DNA of 64,000 bases from Laccaria trichodermophora (Eukaryota > Basidiomycota > Agaricomycetes > Agaricales > Hydnangiaceae), in assembly GCA_018417955.1 (NCBI GenBank), contig JACTVC010000017.1, positions 186,001 to 250,000 of the forward strand, written 5' to 3'. Below the pieces are notes generated by a model, which was not told the DNA's origin, searched no databases, and worked only from the letters and a program-made list of their open reading frames with translations. A program made the translations under genes and the position numbers. Shown here one piece after another: positions 54,086 to 64,000 of this stretch (positions are counted from its first letter, which is position 1; each line of letters begins with the position of its first letter).

Positions 54086-54914
54086 CCAAGGGGGCACCGG
54101 CAATAGAATGCCGGACCGGTACCCGGTTAGTTAGTCCGAGCTGCAGTCCAAAAGAAAAAAATTGGAAGCTTTGACAACTTAGTTCCCAAATTGTCGTAGA
54201 ACGTCGTATCGACTTACTGTGACCCAGCCGGACCCTCAGCTATGCTAACTAGTGTTTTAGAGTCCACATATTAGCGGTTTCGGTTGTACTTATGCTACTA
54301 ATTATCTTATCTCGAATCACAAAAAAAAAAAAAAATCAGATTTTCAACATGAAAATGGAACCAGTAGAAACTCCAACACAATCTCAGGCAAATAGTCAAG
54401 CATCTGTCAATCAGGTTACTTAGTGGTCATCTTGACAGGGAGGTATGGCGCCAACGTCAGAGTTGGTTCTCGACGCCGATGGGTGCGTCCTAAGTATGTC
54501 CAGAGTGCAAAGGACACATCCACTGCGGCAATGTTGGGCTCTCAAACCTCACAATACGTCATATGGGGTCCCGACAGGCGGAAATCGATGCACTCAACGA
54601 GTGCCTTTGTGGTCTAGTAGTAGCGCCGTCGTCGGAGGGTGCCTTGCTGTGTAAAAAGAATGGCTGTGAAACGCGACGGGTATTTACTATTCAATTCCAT
54701 CATATCACACTTTATCTAACTTATTATCAGTACCACCTGCAGTGCATATCACTTGAGCAGGAACCTCGAAACTGGGTGAAGCGAAGCCGCAGATGACGTA
54801 GTATTACCATATTTGGATATGTTCCTGATTACGTAGTTAGTTAGTCCACCTAAAGTTGAGGAAAAAAAAAAAATCGACCCCGGGTCTTTTTTTTCAATGC
54901 CGGAGCCCCCTTGG
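54086..54914. mobile_element. Small TIR element, 829 bp, 6-bp target duplication
   Basis: Termini are CCAAGGGGGCACCGGCA and the inverse of TGCCGGAGCCCCCTTGG (one mismatch in 17). AAATTA flanks both ends (54080-54085, 54915-54920). GTTAGTTAGTCC lies inside both ends in the same orientation. There is no coding capacity; it is a MITE. Confidence 0.8.
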
Positions 54915-56259
54915 AAATTACAGAGTTTGAATTAGAACAAAAAACGATATACTTTTCAAGAGGCGGAAATTTCCTCAAATATAAAAAACCCGAGAGTGGA
55001 TTGGAGCAACTGCCTTTTCAATAGAATAAATAACCCTTGACGTAGAACTTTGGAGTATGTTTCCATCGTCAACAAGCCCCGGTCCGACCTTGAGCGGTCT
55101 GTGCAACTAAGCGCCTTGAAGCTTCAGAAACACCAAATTTGGTTAAATTCTGACCTTATGTAATACGGTACACTATGTTCATGACTGAGGGATCTCTCTA
55201 CTTCCTCCGTTCCGCTCGGCGAGGATCTGGGGTGCATAGATCTAGCTGACAGCTATCCGGGCATCTATCCCCCGATCCCGAAGCCAGTTATCAGAATACG
55301 AGTTTAATTTTACAGCCATATTTTTGTTTTGAAAACGGCAGAAATCAAATCAAGTCGAACTTCGTGGAACACCACAGACGTATTTTAAAAAAAAGTTTAT
55401 CTGACCAGGGATACGACCATTGATCAAGAATGCGTGGTGGGTGCCACAGCTCAGGGCTTAATAAGCCTTAATATTCGTCATTCTCAGTAAGTTGACGCCC
55501 GTGTTGTTCACAGTCATACACCCGCAGGTATTTTTAGGTGCCGATGGTGCACACAGAGAACCTCTCGTTTCATTCAATGCGAGCTTGAAGACATCGCATG
55601 CACAGAAGGCTTCTCAGAATATTCAAAGCAGAACTACACTTCTGTCATTATTGTTGCAATGACTAAATGTCTAGGCGAGTTCTTCAAGGCTAGCAATTTG
55701 GTACAGGCCTTACAGTTCAATATAAATTAAAATTTGCTTGGAGGGAAGCGACGCGTTATGGAAACCGATTGCTCGCAAGGTCAATCACCGTGCGAGTCAT
55801 TTGCTCCGCTTCCTTCAACTGATTATACCATAGGTGGGATACGTATAACTAGAATTATGAGATGGAACGTGAATGGGATTCGGCTTTACTCGGCGCCTGA
55901 CATACCGCCCGGCGCCGTAGACAGTTCCCAACGTTCAACATTACTTCAAGTTTGAAGCGATATATAAGTCAATGAAGATTGTTAGTTGAGAAGGTGGCAT
56001 CTTCTTCGGGGGTTGAAATTTCAAGTCTTCCTATGGCGACTCAATCAATATCAGCGAAAGCCCAGCTCTACAGTGCTTCGGGGGGTTGTAAATTTATTTA
56101 GAATTTCACGAAGGAGGTGGGTGCGGTGCTGTAGTCGGTGCGGAAGTTTGTGCTGTGTGAAGAGTGAATGATGTTGGAATTGACAAAGGACAGACAGGTA
56201 CAAAATGTCATTGATATTCTTATTGTCAAAGCGATCAGACCAATGTCGGCGCAAGCAAT
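54915..56259. other. Gene-poor stretch
   Basis: I find no supported gene. Short frames lack exon structure and composition is AT-rich. Confidence 0.5.
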
Positions 56260-56725
56260 TCAGATGCCTTCCTCTGAGGAGCGAAACGGAAAGAATGGCG
56301 AGAAGAGAAGGAGGTCTCTTGAGTTCCGATACGAGGTCATCCATTCACACAAGAAGGGACGTCGGGGACTAGGAGAGACCACGTTCTGACTTGAGTAACT
56401 TCCCAGGGAAAAGGCGGAATTAACTCTTAAGCGGTTGTTTAATTTTGACCCCACGTTGCGAGGTGGTGTGGGTGGAGCGTTATCATAATATATACCCCTG
56501 AATTGCTTCGCGGGTACAATGGCCCTGAAGAAAGAAAACGAGAGTGAATCGAATGATAAAATTTTCAGGATACATACAACCAACCTATGTATGTTTTCCA
56601 CGTCAAAAAATTACTCACCTCAACCACGGTGACGGAGGCGTACGGAAAACGCGGACGATCTTGACTTTGCACAGGTTGGCCACGGTCTGTTCATGATCAT
56701 CATTCTCTGGCCCGCCGAGTCAGTT
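56260..56725 (-). CDS. Unidentified small gene or internal exons
   Basis: Two exon-like segments join in frame across a GT-AG intron (donor after 56619, acceptor before 56524). They read HEQTVANLCKVKIVRVFRTP then WLR|AIVPAKQFRGIYYDN and APPTPPRNVGSKLNNRLRVN. The continuity across the junction and non-random composition suggest a real coding sequence. Start and end are uncertain, and an upstream exon would be needed because a stop precedes the first segment. I do not recognise the product. Confidence 0.4.
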
Positions 56726-57613
56726 CCCGAACAGATATCGATGATGAGAAGAAGTGTGATTGATGGACCAATGATGGGACCGGAGCCAATCAATCAACGT
56801 GCAGTGCGCTGAATACTGGACGATAAACCATGTTCATAGAATCGATAGGATCAGGCCTAGGGGTGACCAGAACCAGGTGAAGCACGCGCAAACATTGCGC
56901 AGTTAACTTTTAATTGTCCCCAGTGCCTGGCCCGACCGGCCGGAGCTTTCGTTTTCTTGGACGGAGGATCACGCCCGTTCCGAACTGTGGCAGAGTGTGG
57001 AAATTGGAGTCGAGCCGGAATTGGGAGTCTTGAATTAGATAAAGAGGGGAGGAAGGGAGGGCTACCGAGGGAAGAAGGGTCGTGTACTTTTTGGTGCCTG
57101 AGGAAGTCGGTAGACTACGTGAGAAGGAATTTCACCGTTCAAGAAAAAATCCGAGTATAAGTGTGTTGCCATTTTCAACAACGACAACGACTCTGTCAAC
57201 TAGCAATAATTTTCTCAGTGAACTTGCCTCAGAAAAGAGAGGCATATGTTGTTGGCCCATGAGGGCTGAGGGTTGGTTTGATGATTCGACAATGTGAAGG
57301 AAAGGGTTGGTTGTTTTTAAAGCCGAGGGCATCGTGCTGCTCGGGTAAATATGGATTGACGGCCTGCGTCGTAAGTGAGTTCCCCTCAACACACCTGAGA
57401 GTTACATAAGCAAAGGTCTGCTCAGCAGAACAAGTCGGTAACGTATGCACATGCATGACTCACTTACATCAATCATCATAATACGGGCTTCGTTTCCGCC
57501 ATTCCAAGGGACGAGTCTTCGCGGCCAGCTCGATCAGTCAATGCGGTGAAAGAGAGAAAGGGATGCTCGCGTCCTTATTTCGAGTTTATTTTAGATTTCG
57601 AGAATCTGCCTTG
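56726..57613. other. Intergenic
   Basis: Nothing recognised. Confidence 0.4.
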
Positions 57614-57870
57614 CCGTGTGAGAGATTTTTTTTCTTTGGGCTGATTTTTTTCATCATTGGGTGATGAAGAAAGAAGAGATGGATACTGCGCTCACTTTTA
57701 TTCATGTGGGGGCTCGAAAATTATCTTGGATCCAGAGGCTTTGACCTCACAGCCCGTGTGAGAAATTTTTCTTCGAACCTGTGGGTTATCTTGGCTGTCT
57801 TTTCGTCATTGGATAATGTAGAAAGAAGAGATGGATACACGCTCACTTTTCTAAGAGGCCCGGGGCTCGG
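57614..57870. repeat. Diverged tandem duplication, about 110-bp units
   Basis: Copy 1 starts CCGTGTGAGAGATTTTT at 57614 and copy 2 CCGTGTGAGAAATTTTT at 57753. Both contain AAAGAAGAGATGGATAC and GCTCACTTTT. They are separated by about 35 bp of unrelated sequence. Confidence 0.7.
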
Positions 57871-58489
57871 GGGGCATGATAATGTTTATTTACACACTGC
57901 CGCAATAATGCAAAACTCGGATGACGGGTATTATTTTTCTGCGCATACTTCAAGGGACGTGTGTTGCCAAAGGCAGCTGGAAGGGGGTTCATTTCTCCAC
58001 TCCAATCGTGTTGCTCACCTTTCCCCAACTTTTTGCGTCTGCATCCATCCTCTCACCATCGCATGCTCCACCGCGAGATGGTGCTTCTCCAATGGGCATC
58101 ATGTCGCCGAGGTGAACGTAACGAACTTTAGCAAGGTGACTTTTGCAAGAGTTTCTCCCATGAACGTTTCTTTATAATCGGGTTTGGCGAGATCAATGAG
58201 AAGAAGAAGAAGAAGAGATAACGTACATGTACCCCGGTAACATTTTGTACTGCTCGGAATTGTTGGAGTATCATGTGAGAATCTTCTCCCTGCCGCTCCT
58301 GCGGCAGATAATAACGTACATGGACCCCACTTGTATTTAGAACAAGAAGGATGAGGGGCTTCGTTGGATTGTGAAGCACACTTTCATTTCTGGTGCCCTG
58401 CGTGTCGTGTCGCTGTTGAGATGTTGGTGTGAGTTATTCAATGAACGAAAGAGAGAATTTCCGGTTAACCAACTATGTTCGAGGGAATA

Positions 58490-59245
58490 TGTGAAAACGT
58501 GCACGTACCCGGGCTCCGCCAGCTGTCGTTTCAATCCCTTTGGCCGGCCACTGAACGGGTACTCGAATGACACGGTAAGAATTCATGACTGGTCACGGAG
58601 AACTGATAAATTACTTCAACACGGAACTAAAAAACGTTATCAGTCAAACGAAGGGTCACTCACAACGTCCGTCGAACCTTGTTGAGGCGATCCTGAGGTT
58701 TAAACGCACGGTGCACGCGAAGTAACGATGTGAACTTTTGAAAGTTGCTTCCATGAATTCACTTCTTTATAATCAGGTTTGGCTGGGTCAAGGAGAATTC
58801 CTTGAACGTAGTTGTGTTAACGAGACAGAATATGTAGAAACGTCCACGTCCACATACCCAGGTTCCACCAGCCTGACTGTCGTCAACGAATATCACGTTG
58901 AAATTTGAAGATTCGGAACCGTTCGAAGGACACGTCGAATTCGAGGTTCTGTTGGATGATAACGTTGAATTTTGTTCCGCCTGCAAAGATAGTATTTCTC
59001 CGAAGATGTTGACGTTCGAGCAATCGTCGAACTCTGAGAGGGCGACAGTCGGCACCAAATTTTTACAGTAGTATAACGAAATCTCTCTCTGGCCAGCCAC
59101 TGCCAGTGAGCAGGTACTCGGATGACACGGGTAAGAAGAATGACTGGTCACGGAGAAACGGAACTCAAACATTATCAGAATAATTGAAAATCTTAACGTA
59201 CATCGAGGCGATCCTGAGGTTTAAACGCGCGGTACACACGTGGAG
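58490..59245. repeat. Diverged tandem duplication with shared blocks
   Basis: Blocks near 58540-58735 recur in order near 59090-59245: TACTCG(A/G)ATGACACGG, GACTGGTCACGGAGAA, and GAGGCGATCCTGAGGTTTAAACGC. An inner block (CGT(A/C)CCCGGGCTCC / CATACCCAGGTTCC) also matches. A minus-strand frame of 137 codons from 59172 is Cys/Ser-rich, but I cannot show that it is a gene; it might be a decayed duplicated gene pair. Confidence 0.6.
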
Positions 59246-59700
59246 CGTTGAAGGAAAGGGGATGAGGAAGTGCCAGTGGTTTCGTTATTTGAAATCCCGG
59301 CGGAGCGATAAGAGACTGTGAGCTCGTTCACCTCAAGATGGTATTTTTTGCGGTATCATTCGGCGGTGAGGATGGCCTCAGGGCTTGGGCCGGATGAGAG
59401 TGAGAGACTCGGAGCTCCATTTGGTGAGTGGATGAAATGAAATGATTTTATTGATTGAAGATATCCCCTGCTCGGCGTCTGATCAAAACTCTTTTGGTTA
59501 CGAACCATCATCAGGACTAACACTGCCTCGCTCACTTTACGAACGACCACGAGCTCATCATCCCCCACGACGATAAAGCAATCAATCTCGCCTCGAGGTG
59601 CTCGCGTGTCCAACCACATCTTCATTTCATTAATGCTGTAGGTGGTGATTCCGGTGAGTTGATGCCGCCCTGGACTTATCCTAATCCTCCTCTTATAGCC
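59246..59700. other. Upstream region of STE12
   Basis: Presumed promoter; no specific pheromone-response element (ACAAAGGGA core) was noticed. Confidence 0.4.
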
Positions 59701-62700
59701 ATGGATCCATATAATAATACCAATATCATGCAACAATACACCCATTCAAATTCAAACCCATCATCCACACACTCTTCGCCCCAATCTTACCCGCAAGACA
59801 TTGACAACCGGCCTTCTTCCTCACATTCGAGGTTCCATCATCACCATCCACTATCCCATTCCCAGACGTACCCTATCCCAGGTGGTGCTGCTGCCTACCC
59901 TCGCCACACAGGCCAAGGACAGGGACAAGGACAAGGACAAGGACAAACGAGAAGCAACTCTTACTCTTCATCACTCCATCTCCAAGTAACAACTTCAACA
60001 CCAACAACACACGAACATGACCCCAACGAACGAACTGCCCGTCCGGGAAATGCGCATCTGCATACGCAGTTCCATTCTTTGTCGCTGCCTCTTCCTTTGC
60101 CTAATAGTCATAGTTTGAGTGGGGGAGGGGGGCTAAGCGCTGTTACGCCCACTGCGACGAGACCACTACCGCCACCCGCGTCGTCTGGGCAGATACAGAA
60201 TGCGCAGGGCCCTACGCCGCCTCCTACGCCGCATCATAACTCCACCACTACCACCACCGCTACAACCACCAACGGCGCTCCCAACGAATACCCCCCTTCT
60301 TCAACTTCCCTCCCCTCCTCCCTTGACCAAACACAACCCCAAGGCATCCAAAGTGAATACACAACATCCACACCAGGCCTCACAGGCGGGCTTTCTCGTG
60401 CGTTGAAGCCGCTCGAACAGGATAGACTCGCGCATTTGGATAGGTTGAAGTTCTTTTTGGCGACTGCGCCTTCGCGGTGGGATTCTAATGCCCTTCCTAC
60501 CATTCCGGGTTCATCGGGGGCGGGAGGGGCAGGGGGATTTGGAGGGGGAGGTGGGGATCAACAGGGGCAGACACAGCAGCCCCATCCGGCGCTACATAGG
60601 TTCTTGTTGCCTAGTCAGGAATTCGTGACGTGTGTGCTTTGGAATGGGTTGTATCATATTACGGGGACGGATATTGTTAGGGCGTTGGTTTTTAGATTTG
60701 AGGTGGGTTTCGAGTTTTTCTTTTTTTTGTTTGTTTTTGTTTTGTTTGCGTTTTTGGAGAAGGGGTTGCGTTTTCTACCCTTCCCATGGACGAAAGACGA
60801 GGTTTTTTTGCTTCTACCCGTCTTCTTGTCTTTTCGTAAACTTTTCCCCTACCCCTCCCTCTCTTCTCCCATACCCTTTCATTCTGTACCCTTCCCTCTT
60901 CTCCCCTCGTCCACTCCCCTCATCTCCTTCTCCTTCCCTTCCCCTTCCCTCTCCCTCTCCCTCTTCCCCTCTTCTCCACTCTCCCTTTACCCGTCTCCCC
61001 CCCTCCTTCAACCAACACCAAGACTAACCCCCTCTCTTTTTTTCAGGCATTCGGTCGCCCAATCCGCAACATGAAGAAATTCGAAGAAGGCGTGTTCAGC
61101 GACTTGAGGAACCTCAAGCCCGGCGTTGATGCGTGTTTGGAGGAACCGAAGGTGGGTTCAACTCCTTACTTTCTTTTTATCTTCTTTTGTGGAGTGGGGG
61201 GATTTTGTGGAAGGGTGGGGTGTGCCTATTGGGTGAAACTGGGAGGAGGGGCTTTTTATACGTGCGGGGTATGATGACGTGTATGGGCGCGCGGTGTGTG
61301 GTGCACGGCTATTGTGTGACCTGTGGATATCCCTCCTTTGTGTGTTTATCCATGGGCGTCTTTTGTTCCCCGGACTTTTCGGAAAACTTTTCTTGAGGAA
61401 TGGATTGCCTCTTTCATTCCTCGATTCTGCTTCTTGCTTTCACGATAACTAACTTTTTTCTTAACAGAGCCCCTTCTTGGATCTGCTGTTCAAATACCAA
61501 TGCATTCGGACGCAAAAGAAACAAAAAGTGTTCTATTGGTGAGTCGATAGTAAACATCTCTTATCACACCATGCTCAATCTACCACTACAGGTTCTCAGT
61601 CCCGCACGACCGCCTCTTCCTAGACGCCCTCGAACGCGATTTGAAGCGCGAAAAAATGGGCATGGAACCCACCACCCAAATCGTCGGCGAACCCGCCCTC
61701 TCCTTCACTTACGACCCCAAAAAGAGCCTCTACGAACAATTCAGCAAAGCTCAAGGCGTGAGGGAGGGCGAAGGCGAGTTGGAGGTAGCCGTTCGTCGTT
61801 TGGACGAAGATGCTGTCGTAGGCATGGAGGACGTAACTGGGGAAGAGAGCGAGGGCCCCAGCGACGTGGATGATGCCATGACCGGTACCGGTGGAGATGA
61901 TGGCACACGTGCATCTGGATCCGTCATCGCCTCTGAGGTTCTGGGGAACCAGTTTTTTGGGTTCCCGCTGTTCGAAGGCAGCTCGACGTACAAGCAGCGC
62001 AGGCCAAAGAAGAATGGAAGTATAGGTGCAACTGGCGTTCTCCCGAAACCCCGTAAAGACAGCGAGGAATGGGACCGTGGACGTGGCCGTGATAGGTACC
62101 CGTCAACGTCGAGTGCTGGGAACAGCCTCAGTCGCGAACGGCAATCCCAGTTTGGATCGTTGAGGGCTCAGAGCGATGCTGCTATGAGTGCTGCGGAGAT
62201 GTTCCTGAAGCAGGCTAGAGGGGAAATGGTCCCCGTTGAGAGGAAGCCGCGGGTTCAGAGTATGGTGAACATGGGGGATATGGGGATGTATTATGAGGGA
62301 GGAGGGCAAGCGCAGCGGCAGCAACAGTTTGGTGCTGGGGTCCACCAGCAGCATCAGATGCGGGGACGTAGTCATGATGATTCGGCTCATCGACAGGCGT
62401 ACTCGACGCCACCCAACTCGGCTCCATACGTCCCCAATACGGGCTACGTCCCTCACCATCGACCTCCACCGGCACCTGTATCGAGCACGGCGCAGTATGA
62501 GGCTCTGTCTGAAGATGGGAAGATCAGGGCTTTTGTGTGTCCCCTGTTTTCCTGTGGACGTCTTTTCAAACGGATGGAACACCTGAAACGACATCTTCGG
62601 ACGCATACCATGGAACGACCGTTTGCTTGTTCGAAATGCAATAAGCGTTTCTCGAGGAGCGATAACCTCAACCAGCATATGCGGACTCACGAAAGGTCGG

Positions 62701-64000
62701 CGTCACGTAGTGGTGGAGAGGGTGGTGGGTCTGGAGCGATTGGGGATTGGATCGATGGTGGGGGGGATGGTAGAGAAGATAGCAGTGGGGCTGAAAGTGA
62801 GGATGACTTTTCGTCCATCTTTGCTCACGGGTCTACAGCGGCATCTGCTGCGGGTCTCGTTGACATCGATATGAACACGTTTCAGATGCTTGGTGGCGCA
62901 GCTGCTTTTGGAGATATGCAGATGTGCGAGGTGGAGGTGCAAGGAAAGGAGGTTCATGATGATGAAGAAGGATTGATCATGCGTACGGTCAATCGAACGA
63001 GTGCTCAGCCTTATACCGGTGGACAACCTGTTTCGCAGGATGCAGGCTTTTTCTCCAACAACACTCCCAATTCCACGCTGTTCTCGGGAAACACGTCTGT
63101 GAACGAGTTTGCAGAACCTCAATGGGCACATCCACGCTTGCATAGTCCAGCTTTTAGTGCCGTCAGCGTGCCGTCCCCTCCTCCGGGGTCGATACCCCAC
63201 ATCCACAGTAACAGCAACCGTTCATCCCAGACCTCTTCCCCTGCTGGCTTCATGCGGCCTGTCCACACCTCTCACTCCTCATCATCGTCAGCTGCATCTT
63301 CAGCCTATGGCGACGACTTTGCCACATCCATCTCGGCCCCATCTCACAAGCACTCATTCGATCATGCAGCATTGTACCCCCCTGGCATGCTAGAGAGCGC
63401 CGCTGCAGCTGCGGCAGGTGGTCCCGGTCCCATCCGACGCCACCGTAGTATGACGCCATCCATCATCCGCAATGGAGAGCCTATCAGGAGACCAATGACA
63501 GCCAGCAGTGACTTTTCCATCGCCGGTGGCTCTCCCGGTAGTTCCTCCTCCATCCCGGTTTCGGCTTCGAGGGGATATCACCCTTACGCGGGGTACAGCG
63601 CCTCTTCTCGTGCTGGCTCTACCCACTCAAGCCCTTCCATCCACTCCATGCCCCTCTCAAACAACAATGACTACCACCCGCAGATGCGCAGATCCGATTC
63701 GCGCAGCTCGAGCTTTGGGGGCGCGTTGCAGGAGCAGATGCGCCAGATGATGAATATGAACTTGGATTCTCAGCAACAACAACAACAACAACGTGGGAAC
63801 GAATCCCAGATGTACAATGAGCCTATTTTCCGGACCGAGTCTCCTGCAGCGTTCCCTCAGACGGACTCCCCTGCACAATATGCGATGGATTTGCCTATGC
63901 ACCACTATGCGGAAGGGGGTTCTGCGTTTGGACAACATGCTTCGACGGCGCCGGTGCATTATGCGGGTGGTGGTGGCATTCCGACGCACCCATCACATCA
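59701..64000 (+). CDS. STE12: STE12-type transcription factor with C2H2 fingers (3' end outside window)
   Basis: Exons are 59701-60702, 61047-61151, 61468-61538 and 61592 onward, open to the window edge. An in-frame Met at 59659 is an alternative start. A Ser/His/Gln-rich N-terminal region (with a GQGQGQ repeat) precedes the Ste12 homeodomain-like domain, spread over exons 1-4: [89 protein letters not shown]. Two C-terminal C2H2 fingers follow ([39 protein letters not shown]), as in basidiomycete and filamentous Ste12 proteins. A low-complexity tail includes a Gln run. It acts in the nucleus downstream of the pheromone MAPK module. The first intron (344 nt) carries a long pyrimidine tract. 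Confidence 0.9.
60820..61046 (+). repeat. Pyrimidine-rich tract in STE12 intron 1
   Basis: About 200 bp are almost only C and T (CCCCTACCCCTCCCTCTC and similar) just before the TTTTTCAG acceptor. The open frames through it are compositional. Confidence 0.8.

Noticed and set aside
58759..59172. Cys-rich minus-strand frame as a secreted effector
   Set aside because: No signal peptide at a credible start and overlaps a diverged duplication without clear exon structure.

Overview
The window is nuclear DNA of a filamentous basidiomycete, most likely an agaricomycete (mushroom-forming fungus). The evidence is many short GT-AG introns (about 45-60 nt), basidiomycete families (STE12 with C-terminal C2H2 fingers, DUF6533-type seven-helix proteins, a TRI5-like sesquiterpene synthase, F-box/LRR proteins, a Kre9/Knh1-like GPI protein, a candidate CaaX pheromone precursor) and basidiomycete transposons (Plavaka/KDZ, DIRS-type retroelement, hAT). 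No tRNA, rRNA or CRISPR was recognised.

Left third (1-27.3 kb): a transposon nest. A 10.7-kb Plavaka DNA transposon (1181-11850) sits inside a protein-kinase-like gene and splits it. Its transposase reads intact over seven exons. Its divergent accessory gene is interrupted by a 4.54-kb giant palindrome, PAL1 (1967-6508). A second giant palindrome, PAL2 (14932-19483, 4.55 kb), interrupts the gag gene of a DIRS-type retroelement (about 14.7-27.3 kb). The tyrosine recombinase gene of that retroelement is split by a further element (23336-26437). That element carries a hAT-like element (24536-26041), which in turn contains a roughly 500-bp palindrome. For PAL1, PAL2, the Plavaka element and the recombinase-splitting element, removing the insert plus one target-site copy restores a continuous reading frame, so those junctions are known to the base. 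The hAT junction rests on its target-site duplication alone.

Middle (27.3-53.5 kb): mostly single-copy genes. In order: a decayed Old Yellow Enzyme fragment, a 31-codon candidate lipopeptide pheromone precursor with a TATA box and CaaX end, a complete sesquiterpene synthase with both metal-binding motifs, a cell-surface protein, a C2H2 zinc-finger protein, an F-box protein, a 1245-aa Ser-rich coiled-coil protein, a second F-box protein, a Ste7/Fuz7-type MAP kinase kinase, an Rpn14/PAAF1-like proteasome assembly WD40 protein, and three multi-pass membrane proteins. Two of these three are DUF6533 paralogues with conserved 10-, 20- and 33-nt micro-exons.

Right part (53.5-64 kb): a gene-poor stretch with a small TIR element (54086-54914), diverged tandem duplications and an unidentified small gene, then STE12, which runs off the right edge.

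Functionally, a pheromone precursor, a MAPKK of the pheromone class and STE12 lie within about 35 kb. Together they would form parts of one mating-signalling pathway, although no STE3 receptor was found. The least explained feature is the pair of giant palindromic elements: same length class, same 7-bp target duplication, similar termini and a shared core, with different repeat arrays in the arms and no coding capacity.
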